Assembly (NCBI GenBank): GCA_030512335.1 | Contig: JAULSU010000007.1 | Location: 1-64,000 of the forward strand | Length of the DNA stretch: 64,000 nucleotides | Direction of reading: 5' to 3' | Source of the DNA: Immersiella caudata | Taxonomy: Eukaryota; Ascomycota; Sordariomycetes; Sordariales; Lasiosphaeriaceae | In this document: in pieces, positions 43,793-55,399 of the stretch | Layout: the number at the start of each line of letters is the position of its first letter | Position numbering within the stretch: position 1 is the first letter of the stretch | The notes under the pieces: generated by a model | Database searches by the model: none | Told to the model about the DNA's origin: nothing | What the model saw: only the letters and a program-made list of their open reading frames with translations | Translations under genes and position numbers: made by a program

Positions 43793-44948
43793 GGGTTTTC
43801 GAGAGCCCGTAAGGCGGTATGGATGAGATAGGCTCTGCAGAGGACAAGGTCACGATTCATGCGTCCAGTGAAACTCCATTCCACACTTTCGAACCCATTC
43901 CCAAAACACAAAACCGGTAAGCCCAGGAAAAGAAAGCTCCTACCGCTGACAGAGCAACCCCTGAAAGTTGTGACCAAGCCACTGAAAAAAAACCAACCCC
44001 CCAAGCTAACATTACCTTAGCTGGATGCCCTCACCACACTCAAAGTCTCATCGACGCAAAGGGCGGCGAGGACTCTCATATCCCTGAAACACCTTGTCGA
44101 ACTAGGTCTGGGTCCGATCGGCCTCGGTATTTTCCTGGTGGGAGGTTGAAAGGGACTCACAATACCGGTCATAGTTTCTGTTTGGACATGATGTTTCAGA
44201 CTTTCAAGCCTGGAGTGTGTCTTGCCACAAAGACACATTCTCTTACCGTTTCCACCATCTTGAGCGAGGTGATGGGTGTCTAGTAGGTGGCTCAAATCTT
44301 CAAAGATCGATCCAGGGCACGGCTGGTCCGGCTGGATTGGGAGTTGGTCTGGTCGGGAGTCTTGGTCGAAATGGGCTAGATGTAGCATAACTCAGATGGG
44401 TTCTTCCAATAGCGCCTTGTGTCAAAAGGTGAAATGTCCTCACACCCGTCCTGTAGATCCCACAGGGGGTCGAAGGGGGGCTGGGAGCCCAACTGTGTGT
44501 GGGTGGTGTCAAGGTAATCTCCTGCAAAGAAGAGAGTAGGAAGTGAAACAGTGAGCGACACCCCAATCAAGCTGTCGCAACGAGTAAAATTGGCCAGCCA
44601 TACTTACTGTGGGCTGGGTGTCATCAAGCGTTGCTATACCGAGCTTGAAGGGGGACTAGTACTGACGATGTGATTAGTTTATAGACCGACAGCTGCGATT
44701 ATAGCATGTCTGGTGATAATGCAGCTCCTGCAACTCCGCGGAGCCTCGTCCGAGGATGAGCTGCGAAGAACACCGAGGCAGTTCTGCAATGAGGTCCTAT
44801 CTGGAAGAATGCTTTCCCTAGCTCTCACTCTGTTGTGTGAAACATCACTGTGAGTGGGAACTTCGAAAGATTCAACCAGGGAAACTGCATCCACGGCCAC
44901 GTTGCGGCCTGATGACTTCGCTTTGTTGGGGTGCGTGAAAGCGACGGT
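43793..44948. other. Mostly non-coding, scattered coding-like pieces on minus
   Basis: Minus-strand fragments look protein-like but do not assemble. One is TTHTQLGSQPPFDPLWDLQD...WKNPSELCYI, ending at 44376. Another, 44017-44388, contains CLCGKTHSRLESLKHHV, reminiscent of a C2H2 zinc finger. No set of GT-AG introns that I tried joins them, so no gene is called. Confidence 0.3.
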
Positions 44949-45372
44949 CTAATAAATGGGGACTTGTCCTGGTACGGTGTCAACTGATGATTCATCACCT
45001 AAACCTAGGCTGGTGTACAGAGCAACGATGGCTGGATTGCGGGGCCTTATATGGGTGTTAGTATAAAGAGGAAACAAAAGGAACAACCTACCTGTTGGGG
45101 CCCACGTGAGTCGTTGTCTCACTTGCATCGACAAAACTCAAGTCCCATGTTTCCATGGTGGGGCCGACGAGAGGAGAACTGAAGCAAATGTCGCATGCTA
45201 TGGCTTCAACTGACGAGAGGGGTGCTCCGCAGAAAGAATAGCTCATGTTAGGCAGCGGAGTTGTTGAACCAAGAGCGAGAATGGCCAGGGGTGTGGGCGT
45301 TGAGGATGTTGGCAGCTTGGTGCATGAGTTGGGAAGGAAATTAATATCAGTGGAGCTGGGGTATCGCTTCAC
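44949..45372 (-). CDS. Small hypothetical protein, two exons
   Basis: Exons 45372-45092 and 45045-44949 with a 46-nt intron (GTAGGT...branch CTAAC...ATAAG) give 125 residues that stay in frame across the junction (HVGPN/RPRNPAIVALYTSLG). It contains a Cys pair, ACDICFSSP. No family is recognised and there is no signal peptide or membrane segment. It is supported only by the well-formed intron and coherent frame. Confidence 0.35.
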
Positions 45373-45719
45373 TCTTACCTATTGGCCTTCATTTGCTGAT
45401 GCACACGACGGTAGGGGTCCGTAGGGTGGTGGAAGCCACCACCCTATGCTTGCATCCAACAAAAGTGCGATGACGCCCTGAAAATTTCCAGCCAATGGCT
45501 AGAGATTGAACACAGGGCTGTTCCTTTGCAACCTTCATAATGTGTGTGGTGGAAAATGTTGAAGAGAGTCCACCAATCAGAGTATCCCACGGTGCCAAGG
45601 TCCATGACCTGGATTGAGGAACGAGATCGTTGCGATGATTTACAAGTAGGTTTAATAATGGTGTCAGGGGCGACGAGATAGCTGAAATGGGGATATGGAG
45701 ACTTTACGTAGTAGAGGCA
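45373..45719. other. Intergenic with a 53-codon minus-strand frame
   Basis: Between the small hypothetical gene and the 3' end of the NLR gene. A minus frame at 45605-45444 (starting MDLGTVGYSDWWTLF) reads like protein, but it is short and unassigned. Confidence 0.3.
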
Positions 45720-48700
45720 TCACCCCTCGGCCCCATCAAACCCCATCGCATACTTCCGAGTAAAGCCTTCCACCGTCGCGTAGTACCTCGTACGGTCCGT
45801 TTTAAACAAGTGAGTAGCCTCGGGAAATCCCTCGTTCGGGTCCTGTAGGAGCCCGCGGATGACGATAAGGCCTGTACGACTGATCAGCTGCACGAGCGTT
45901 CGGCCGTGAACAATGAAATCTTACATTTCTGGATTGTGTACGCAGGAGACCATTCGCTTTCATGGGTGTAGTCCCCCTTCTTGCTTCGTAGCAGGTTCAA
46001 CGAGATTCCCCCATTGTTATTAATGTTTGTGTGAAAGATCTTCGTCTCGAACCGGATTCGGGGCGGCTCCCAGGGATAGTCGTTGGGAAAAGTGATGTTG
46101 AGCCAAAATAGTCCGCCCCGGTAGCAGGTTTCGTTCTATTACACTCACAATCAGATCCGAGGATTGCAGAAAGGTTCTCGGCTTACCGGTCCTACTATCA
46201 GCCCTATCCAATGTTTCTGTTTCACCTGAGGCATCAGCCACTGAATTCCCATCCGGTAGATCATAACCCACGAGATCACTCTCGATTGGAAGGCCAAAGA
46301 CGAAATCTCCGTCTTCGCTTCCAACTGAATTCAAGATAGCTTGAAGCTCTTTCCTGATGCGCTTATAGGCACCTCCCCCTTGCCCCTCGGGAAATGGGGA
46401 GGAGAGTAGGTTCTCGATACTTTCGTCCTCGGAAATAGCGATTGACTTATGCGTGTTGACCTGTTCGCCGGCAGTGAGACCTGAGCTACTTCTTGCTATC
46501 GCTGACAGAATGACTTCGGCCACTATGTCGTGGCCGTTGTTCGAAGCTTCGTCCAAAGCTGTGACGCTGTCAGTGCCCTTATTCTGCCCCATCATGTACC
46601 ACAGGAGCCTGCGACGCGGTGGATCGTTCTGGTACTGTCTCAGGGCCTTCTGAAGGACCAGGGGTCTCGGGCCGTAGCGGAGACTGCAGTCAGCGCCTTC
46701 GTCAATCAGATATTTGACGACGTTAATGAAACCACCAGCCGCCGCGCCGTGGAGGCATGTCCGGCCGTTGGAGTCAGCCACGTCGATGTGATGCTGGCCA
46801 CTTTGGCGCAATGCAAGCAGAGCAGGTAGACATCCGACCCAGGCTGCTTGGTGTAGGGGGAGGGCACCCAATACGTCCGATATCGTGGGGTCGGCGCCGT
46901 TGGCCAAGAGGAGGTCGAGTACAGATGTATGGCCTGCCATGGCGGCTTGGTAGAGCGGCGTCTCTCCCTTGGTATTCGGCATGTTGATTCGGTCGCCGCC
47001 CCCCTGAATCAACAAAGTGGACGTCGAGATATGTCCATGTGACGCGGCAGCATGCAGTGCAGTATCTCCGTTGGCATCAGTTGCAATGTATTTGGAGTCA
47101 GCGCCAGCATCCAACAGCAGAGACACAATGGAATCCAAACCTCGACGTGCAGCGAGGTGCAAGGCAGTTTCCTTGTCTGATGTTGTGGCGTAGACAGATG
47201 CACCCTTTTTGATGAGCTGCGAAACAATGTCTTTATCTCCTGCCACCACGGCGCTGTGCAGAACTCCCCAGAAGTTAGCTGTCTGTGATTCCGAGTCGGC
47301 GCCCTTCTCAAGAAGTAGAGCTGTGATTTCCTTCCCGCCCACAACAGCCTCATGTAGTGCGGAGCGACCATTTGAGGACCTGGCGTTCACGTCGGCTCCA
47401 TACTGTAGCAAAAGAGACGCTGCTTCAAGTTGGCCTCGCTTTGCAGCCTCCAGCAGTGGCACGACCACTGCGCCCGTTGTCTTGACGTCTGCGCCGTGGT
47501 CGAGAAGAACAGCCATAACATCGGTATACCCACGTTTTGCAGCAACAGAAAGAGCAGTGCTTCCATCCGAGGCACAGGAATCAACCATCGCAGTCCCGTC
47601 TCCAACCCCAAGGAGCCTCAAGGTCGCCGCAGGCAGGCCAAAGAAAGCTGCCAACCAGAGAGGAGGTACCTGGTGCGGTGTGGTCTGACTGTAGCCATCA
47701 AACCGTGCCGGGCCCAAAAGAAGGCCTTGGAGGCTGCTTTCTCGGTGTTTCGGCTTTTCGTACAACAGCTGGTTGAGCAGATTATGTAGATCTGGAGCCT
47801 CGCCGCAGGTCCTGGTGTGCATTCCCCAGTTCTGGGCCGAGTAGAGAAACAGGGGGTGGGTACGCAGCCTGGCATCCAAGTCGTCATCGGAGCGACATCT
47901 CCCACCGGCAAAACTGTCAAATAACACATAAGTGAGGCAAGACCGCGCGATCATGAAATGCGCCGTCTGACTGGATATTGGGGGGGCCTGTAGGAGGTAT
48001 TCGGCCAGGGTCTGATGGGCAAAGCTCAGGAGCTGTGTCTCGGAGCTGACGTGAATGATACCACCGCAGGCTGAAAGCAGTACATCGAGATCTGGAAGGT
48101 CGTTTTCATTCAAGCAGGTATCTCCAGGCTCTATAGAGAGGGCGCATCGTGTTTCGTCGATGGTCAACGGCCGGGTGGTGAAAAGGATGAGGGCAATGAG
48201 TTGGCGACTCCGGCTTGCTCTGTCTGCCTCTAGCGAATAGACCCTGTCCAGCATGCTGGCGTATACGGCGTTCAGCTCGTCCGGTAGAGACATTAGGGCT
48301 TGTCTAACTCGACGAACACTGTCCTGTCCAACGATCAGGTCCATGTGGTATCGCGCCATTAGAAACCTGGTGCCGATCAGTTGATGTTCCGCAGCAAGTG
48401 CGGGCACCATGGGCGATGCTACTTACATTCCCTTAGCCTTGGAAACGACGGCTGCAATGACCTCTCCTCGTAGCGATGGGTCTTTTTCGCAATGTCTCAA
48501 CAGCACAAAAGACTCATCGATCCGAGACCCGACATAGAGTTTGAGATCTAAGGAAGTTGGCTGAACCGATAAGGAGGCATACTGCCGAAAAGGTCCTGCT
48601 CCTGAGGTTCGTGATGTCACTAGAATGTTGACATGAGGCAGCTCCAGGACCCGAAGAATGACGGCGAGAGCGCCAGTTGCGCACTCATCAGCGGCGTCGA

Positions 48701-49930
48701 TAACGACAAACACCTTTTGCCAGCGGTTTAATTCCTCGGTTACCACCGAAGTGGTCTCCGAAAGATTAGGTCTGGTTCCCTTTTTCCCATTGGCGTGGTA
48801 CAAGCCGACAGCGTCATCGCTGAGCCGAGTTCGATCGTACGTCAGCTGCCTCCAGACGGCGGCAAGAAGGTTGGATGGGGTCTGTGACTCAGTTTCCTTG
48901 TAATCGCAGAAGATGCCGGCTACTTTGACGTCGGGATTGGCGGATTGTGTGTCCTGGAGATGTTGGAGTATGAGCGCCCTGACCTCTGGTTCATTAGCAA
49001 GCGCCTTCGATATGTTGTCGTTATAGGGACACCTACGAGAAGATGGTTTTGCCCGAGCCGGCTTTTACCGGTCAGCACTGAGTGCATTCCCACCCGGCAC
49101 AGACACTTACGGATACCGCAACAGAGGAGTCTGCTGCCTCTCCCCAACATCCATAGCTTGAGCTGGGGGGATCCCATGATGGCCTCGCATGTTCCGGTTT
49201 TGAATCGAGAGAATATCTCTCTCTGTGTGACGAAGAAGTTGATGGGTGACATCCATGATATGATTTTGTCCCGCAATTCATCTGTTTCTTGGTCAGCATT
49301 GCACGGCAGAGCCATGGGTGCCAGGTTTGTGCTCCACCTTCGACTTGAAGACCAAGCTTCTCAAGATCCTTCTCAATGTGGCCGGTACTTTGCCCAATGG
49401 CAGTCGTGTTGAGCCTGGTAGAGACACGGTAAGCTCCAGTCCCCGCCAGTCAAGATATCTGCAAAGGGCGGGTAACGAGGATGCACATTGGGGAGGTAGG
49501 CTTACCAAATTTCCTGTTGCAGAACAAGACTGATGTAGATTTTTGCCCTCTCCACACTGCGTAGCAGCTCAGTAGCAGTCTTCTTCTTAGTGGGCCACCG
49601 CATTTTCCATGCCAAATCCCGAATGCTCCGCCGAGGCGACGACGCAGCCGAAATGGGAGTCGGGGCCGAAGTCAGCTGGTTCAGCTCTTTCAGAGCGACG
49701 TTCAGTTGGCGCGCCGGATCCTCGAGCGCAGTCTGAAGGAATGAGCTAGGGGTGGGGTGATTTCGAACTCTCGAATCCAGTTCAGTGAGCAAAGAGCGCA
49801 GCGTCGAGGTTTCCCGCGCCAGAGCTTGACGTTCTTGGACACTGCCTTTGACGTTGTCGATGTACGTCAGCGCTGCGGCGGTAGCCCCGATCAGCTGCAG
49901 GATAGCAGCGAGGCCACCCACGACCTCCAT
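45720..49930 (-). CDS. NLR-type protein: NACHT, ankyrin repeats, C-terminal UBC-like (E2) domain
   Basis: Exons: 49930-49506, 49414-49338, 49281-49111, 49061-49037, 48978-48427, 48366-46272, 46225-46187, 46135-45925, 45871-45720. All eight introns are GT-AG and in phase, giving 1248 residues. The N-terminus MEVVGGLAAILQLIGATAAA is a fungal STAND N-domain. The NACHT P-loop IPGSGKT (224-230) is assembled by splicing over a 25-nt exon; Walker B is FVVIDAADE (323-331). About ten ankyrin repeats span roughly 650-1045. From AYKRIRKELQAI (1083) to the end the protein is a ubiquitin-conjugating fold: HWIGLIVGP, YRGGLFWLNITFPNDYPWEP, HTNINNNGGIS, WSPAYTIQK, LLQDPNEGFPE, KTDRTRYY. The catalytic Cys position is Ser1173 and HPN is HTN, so the E2 is probably inactive or UEV-like. 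Likely an intracellular non-self sensor. Confidence 0.88.
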
Positions 49931-50343
49931 GTCGCCGGGGAGAGGACCCGATGAAGGTGGATGTAGGGGATGGAGAAGTGATCGTGTCAAGCTTCAGCTG
50001 CTGTGGGGCGAAGTTACCAAGGCGGGGTCAAAACTGGGGATCCTTCGATGCGGAAGTTCCCGCTCGCGCTTGCCTTATTTGGGTTCGTCGCCCAACTCCT
50101 CATTCCGTGGCGGGAAACCCCCGTGCCTACCACTTTGCCTGGGGCGTCCTGTTCGGAGACATCACCTGCGTTGCGAAAAACGTTTCTCCTCCCAGCAACT
50201 GTCCCTCAAAACATTCAAAGCCAATCCACCTAGGCGATTTCAAGGCCCCAGGTAGCACTCATTCTTCACTGGATCGTATAGTTTCCATTCTTGTAACTGA
50301 CAATTAAAGCTGGCTCACTAACCAAATATCATTGCTAGATGTA
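49931..50343. other. Intergenic, NLR upstream region
   Basis: About 410 bp upstream of the NLR start. An in-frame ATG at 49990 would extend the NLR by 20 residues. No other feature is seen. Confidence 0.4.
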
Positions 50344-51670
50344 TCAATGTGAGGCATGCGTGAAACCCCCTGGGAGGAAAATCATTGTCATGCTCGCAAC
50401 GAGGAGCATGTTGCTACCGTCATCTTGAGTTTGCTTTGACACCAGGCGATTAAGCTGGCTGTCTTGCTGGTTGGTGATTTGATAGATCTGAAGTGACACA
50501 GGCGGCGTGAGTTTGTACTTGAGTTGGCTCACCACAGGGGTGCACTAACAGTCTGCAAATGGCTTGACGCAGACTTCTGGAACCATTGTATGTGCTCCTG
50601 ACACGCTAGCACTTGTTGATGATTCTTTCTCCATGACTCCCTCCACCAAGCCCCCGTGAAAGTCCCGTCCCTCTCCGCAGCAAAACATGAATCACGTTGT
50701 GAGTCGAGGAGTCGCTTCAGGGTGTCCGCCTTGGTGCGAAACCTAGCACAAGTATCGAGAATGGCGGTCAAGTCAACGATTCCCTGCTCGATGCTGATAT
50801 CTTCGCCATCGAAGACACGAAGTCTTTTCCCGTAGGCTGAGCCGTGGAGGCCTGTTCTTTCTTGTACCCCCCACAGGTTCATTGACTGTTGAGCATGTGA
50901 GTGACAATAGCAGTGTCGGCACCCATAGGGGATCAAAAGCATGTTCAATCGTTGACTTCATCTCGCTGACGAGTGACGCCTTCCCGTCGTCGGCGTCTTT
51001 CAGGCCGAAGCAGATGCAATTAATCGATCCGGATGGTCTGTTAGGCAGGACGAGAACGGCAAACTCCTACGGCCAATTGTACTGGTTCTTCATGAAGTAG
51101 CCTAGTACTCAATTAGTATGGGTGGCTGGCTAGCAATCTTCATTACAATCCTTCAAGGGAGATCACGCTGGGCGTTGGTGTGAGAGCATAAGTGGGAGGT
51201 CATACCTTCAATCCAATCGCCTTTATAACGGCCTGCTGACAGAGAGACGCCGACGGGAAGGAAATGACAGTACAGCTCTTCAAAGGCTGACAGTATGTTC
51301 CAAAACGCAGCAATTTTCTCGTACGTCTCCTTTTCCAAGGGGAGCAATGATAACCTGACCCTCTCAGAGCGAGCCCGAGGACAAATTCTTGTCATCCTGG
51401 TCAGCTTTCAGTCAGACGGCAATTAATGGGTATTTAGACGCTCACAGGATTTTGACTCTCTTGCCACCACCGCCAGTAGTGGTCTATCTTCAGGAGGTGG
51501 GTTAACGCGCGCTAGAAATAGTTAAGCAGTGGATATCTGACGCCACTAATCACCTACCGGAATCCATGAGAGGATATCATCGCTTGATAGAGTACTTTCA
51601 TCAATACCATTCTTTGTATGAGTGACATCAACCGCCACAAACGTGTCGCTCGAGGGCTCAATTGGGGGGA
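50344..51670 (-). pseudogene. CorA-like transporter-family gene, degraded
   Basis: Exon-like pieces match the fungal CorA-like (Mg2+ transporter-type) family in order. They are TFVAVDVTHTKNG...SSDDILSWIP; RALTHLLKIDHYWRWWQESQNP; RMTRICPRARSERVRLSLLP...KIAAFWNIL; EMKSTIEHAFDPLWVPTLLL; GIVDLTAILDTCARFRTKAD; and finally IYQITNQQDSQLNRLV...NMLLVASMTMIFLPGGF. Damage: an in-frame TAG shortly after NQYNWP (about 51069), a frame shift in a G6 run near 50875, and truncation after the first membrane helix (stop 50344-50346), so the second helix is missing. No functional channel can be made as written. The 5' end was not found. Confidence 0.6.
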
Positions 51671-52160
51671 GATTTTACTTGCCTCCGTTCCAAAGTGGCT
51701 GTCGGGCGTGCCAGTTAGGTCAGGTACCCAGATGGACGAAAGAGTGGATTAGAACATTACCATAGCTGCAGACAGAGTGCGGCTTTATACGAGCGCCCCC
51801 TAGAGCGAGTGCCTGCGTGAGCTGAGAATTGTCTGATAGATGCATACAAAAAAGCTCTCGGGATTGGTGAGATGTCCGCGCTAATGTACCCAGCACGCCA
51901 TGGTGTGGAAAAAGACGGACAAAAGAAGAGAAACATTGGCTGCCTGTGCGCAGACTAGATACGGAGACTAAAAACGGGGAAGGGTGTATTCTTTGTAGTT
52001 CGGTGTCAGCTGACCCCCTAGCCATTCCCTGCCGTCAGTCGCTCTTGCAACACCGACACTATTGCGGTCCAGCCCATCCTTGACTATGCGAGAAAAAAAA
52101 AGGGGGGGGGGGCGGTTAGGGTGGTGTCTCTCACATCACCGATGTCCCGATTTCCTTGAT
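51671..52160. other. Intergenic, homopolymer-rich
   Basis: Contains the unresolved 5' side of the CorA-like pseudogene and an A9-G10 run at 52094-52112, which may be error-prone in assembly. No other gene. Confidence 0.35.
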
Positions 52161-54206
52161 CTACCCAATATGCGGCACATACAGACTCCAACGCGGCACC
52201 TCATACGCGCTGTCCGGTAAATGCGACAAGTTGACAAAACTCTCCACCACCAGATACACCCTCGCCACCACGTACAACACTACTAACACCGGCACCACCA
52301 AGTCAAACAAGAATTTCAACACAAACGACAAGACCCCTGGCCCATACAACGCCACCGCCAATGGAACTCCCATCAACCCCCTAACCACGCTTATTACCAC
52401 CCCCCTCCCCGACATGGACTTATACCACCTCTCCAAAACTCCCGCCCCAAACAACAAGAAACTCGCCGCGAACCAGAACCCACTCAACGGATCCCCCCTC
52501 CAAAAGGGGGAGAATAGCTCCCACGTAAAAATCAGCGCTACCAACCCCCCCGTCGACGCCACCGTCACACTCGAAAGCCTCCAGAGTACTTTTTCTGCAT
52601 GTGTAGGAAATTCCGCGCTCCATGCAAGACAGTGAAGACCGCCATAGATGAATCCTGATAGGCCTAGGCCGATGTAGAGGGGCCATTCGTTAGATACGCC
52701 GGTGAAACGGGGAAAGTTGCGGAGGCGTGGGGAGAGGGAGTTACGGGGGACGCAGCGGTGGCGGTGGTTATGGGAGAGGTGGGAGAAAGTCCAGCGGCGG
52801 AGGTCGAGGGGAGAGATGGAAATATTTGGGCGGAGAGGGACGGGGCCGAGGGTATGGAGGTCGATGCCGGGGGTAATGGTTGCGGCCAGGATGCGGGAGG
52901 TAAATTTACCGGAGTAGGGTTTGGAGAAGTGGATGATGAGGGGGACAGTGGTGAAGAGGGGAGATGTTATGAGGGTAGACGGTGAGAGGGTAGAGAAGAG
53001 GGAGATGGTAAGGTAGAGGTCGACGGAGGGTTGCCTGATAAGGAGGTTAGAGAAGTCATGGCCTTTGAAGACGGGGAGAGGGCTTGCCGGTCCGAGACTA
53101 GGGAGGCCCAGACTCTGTCAAAGGCTTCAGCGGTTTTGCGGAAGATGAACGAGACGCCGGTGTATGCCTTCTTCTGGCGAATTGCGGATATTTTGTCCAG
53201 TGTGAGATGGAAGCGTGTCCTGTCTTCCCGATAGGGCGGGTGGGGATCGAGTTCTGAGACCGTGCACATGTGGGCGATGATCATGTTTAGCTTGTCGTCT
53301 GCGGGGTTGATCGTGATGACTTCGGGTTCCTCAATATCGAGCGGCTTGCTCCACCAAAGAGAGTAGATCAAGACGGTGCATATCGCATGGCCAAATGTGT
53401 TGAGCTCAAGAAGGCTGATGGCAAGCCCCTGTGAGACTCGCGAGAGGCACTGGATGCAGAACCAAATTGCTTCGGGGCTGAGTCAGTTTGGCAGGGGCTG
53501 TACAGAACTTGCAATACGCACCTTGAAAGCAAACAATAGACTTGGCGAGTATGCTTCCCTTGCTCTTATCCTCGATGAAAGACTGTGATAAGTCTGGCAC
53601 GAAGCCTGGGAGTTGCTCCTCTAGATAGAGTAGTGCACCAGGGGAAAGCGAGAGCCGTTTGTGCCTTCCTTTCCCGTCCCCAGTTGTTGGGAAGAAGTTG
53701 AGGTCCTCGTCAACGACTTGCACAGCAAATCCTCCCATTACCGCAAAATAGCTGTGGATCATAGTCCATTGGTGCTTTCTTTTGTCGATTGTCGGCGTGG
53801 TGCTGGTGAATGTGCCCTCAACATCAGGGGATGCATTGCCCCCTTGCGCTTTCCACCATCGCGTTGAAGAACCCGCTTCAGACCTCTTGGATCGTCCCCC
53901 AGTCTCCACGGGAAAGTGAAACTTCATACTGTCCGTCAAGCTCCTGGCCGTTCGGTACTGCTGAAAAGCCGTAAAGGCAACCAATTCAGGGGCAATAAAA
54001 CCCAGTAACATCCATCCTATTTTGCGCCAAACTTGTCGTCGCCATGATCCACGATATTCAGGTATGTTGAGATGTATTGCCGTCCAGATGCAGAGTCCCA
54101 GAGTGACGAAGCATGTTGAGAGGATGTTGTAAGTTCCTCGGTGAGATGGGTCGGGCTTCCATCCCGCAGTCTCCTTGCTGAAGCCATCACCGAAAATGCC
54201 CGACAT
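52161..54206 (-). CDS. Multi-pass fungal membrane protein, one unresolved frame change
   Basis: Member of a large uncharacterised family of filamentous-fungal membrane proteins. It has the typical N-terminus GWKPDPSHRGTYNILSTCFVTLGLC and C-terminus VARVYLVVESFVNL...WSLYVPHIG. Exon 1 is 54206-53522; a 52-nt intron joins it to 53469 onward, giving QAIWFCIQCLSRVSQGLAIS and LLELNTFGHAICTVLIYSLWW. The frame continues to about 53090, then changes to a second frame (VFKGHDFSNLLIRQPSVDLY) that is open to the stop at 52161. I found no intron that explains the change, so a sequencing error or mutation near 53060-53110 is likely. Six or more membrane segments are visible. Function unknown. Confidence 0.7.
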
Positions 54207-54625
54207 TTTGTTGGCTTAAGGATAAGCACATCGTCAAGATCTCAAACCTTCATGGGTGATTTTTTTTTGAGTTGTAATGTTGTCGAAAGAATCTTTACCG
54301 ACACCCAGTCTGGATGTGGGTCGGATGTGGGGGGAAGGGGCTGAGCTATTTCGGGGACAGCCGACTGGTCTGCGCAGTTGCGTGCACTGCCACGATGCAC
54401 ACGCGCCGATCCCACCTGGAGGGTCTGCTTGACCACTGAAAGCTGGGGAACGATTGAAGCGTTGCACTGGGTTCAACATTCTATGGGACATGTCAACATT
54501 CATTGGCTGTGTGTAATCCGGGCAGCTGAATAGTGCCGATCACGGCAAGCTTCAAGGTCTCATCGACGCTCTCCGTGGAAACATACTCCATTCTTTGACT
54601 CTGCCTGCCATCTTTAGTCATTCTG
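54207..54625. other. Intergenic, nothing recognised
   Basis: About 420 bp between two minus-strand genes. Contains the promoter of the membrane-protein gene and no supported coding region. Confidence 0.4.
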
Positions 54626-55399
54626 TTACACAACAGCCAACTTGGCCAAGGCCACAGCAAAGTTAGCGTTTGCGCCCTGGTAAAAGTCATGAACCCAATG
54701 CCCAACCCCCTCGTGCATGCCGAAAGCCGAGTCGTTCCTGGCCGCATTTTGGACGGGGGCAGATGACTGGGCAAACGCCAGCGGGTTCTCACCCGTTGCA
54801 TTGAGATAAAAGATGCCACCCGAGTCCTCCTCGCCCCATCGAGAACACCCGCTGCATTTGACCGTCACCTGCCAGTGTGTGGCGTTGACATGCGTTCCCT
54901 TCTGGAGAACCGTGTACGTGGCCAAGTCGTACTCCTGCGGCGGGCTGAAGCTACTGCAAGTTGAAGGGTCGTTAGCTTCAATGGAGCGATTGCATTTATC
55001 AGGGGCACTTGCAATGCCATGCGGGAGGAAACCGTCACGCTCTGCCCGTTCGGCCAGCTGACAGTCAGGGGGTTGTAAGTCATGGAACCCCCCCAGGCCA
55101 AGCCTACCCAGCCGAGATGGGCAGGAGCAATGATCTGGAAGGCGACATCGAACTCGACGGTCTCGGCGACCCCTTCCGGGACAGCGACGCGGATGGTCAC
55201 GCCCCTATCGTGTGTGAACGAGGCCCAGTTGAGCCCGGTCTCAGGATCCATCACTTTGACCGAGTCCGACTGAGCAAGCGCTTGGGATAGTTCAGTGGGC
55301 CGTTTATCGAAGGAGAGTGGCAGAATTTTGCTTACTAGTGCCCACGAGGGATGCCGCTCCGACGACGCCAAGGGCGCAGTACTTCCCGAGACGATGCAT
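54626..55399 (-). CDS. Secreted CDH-type cytochrome b domain protein
   Basis: A stand-alone haem-b cytochrome domain of the cellobiose-dehydrogenase type, without the flavin domain. Such domains pass electrons to lytic polysaccharide monooxygenases or other acceptors outside the cell. Exons 55399-55336, 55280-55013, 54953-54626 give 219 residues. The signal peptide MHRLGKYCALGVVGAASLVG... is completed across intron 1. The axial Met is probably Met88 in LAWGGSMTYNPL; the His ligand is probably His191 or His196 in MHEGVGHW. A Cys pair KCSGC is at 143-147. Intron 2 (55012-54954) starts GCAAGT and ends GCAG, a GC-AG intron, and only this choice keeps SSRMA/FSFSPPQEY in frame. Together with GH67 it points to plant-polymer attack. 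Confidence 0.87.

Noticed and set aside
45720..46140. UBC domain as a separate gene downstream of the NLR
   Set aside because: Its first helix (AYKRIRKELQAI) is in the NLR frame, and two GT-AG introns with matching phase join the rest exactly in UBC order.
48979..49036. Frameshift just after the NACHT P-loop
   Set aside because: First suspected because the nearest acceptor gave a 32-nt intron out of frame; the acceptor at 48979 gives a 58-nt intron and restores GKTIFSALILQHLQ.
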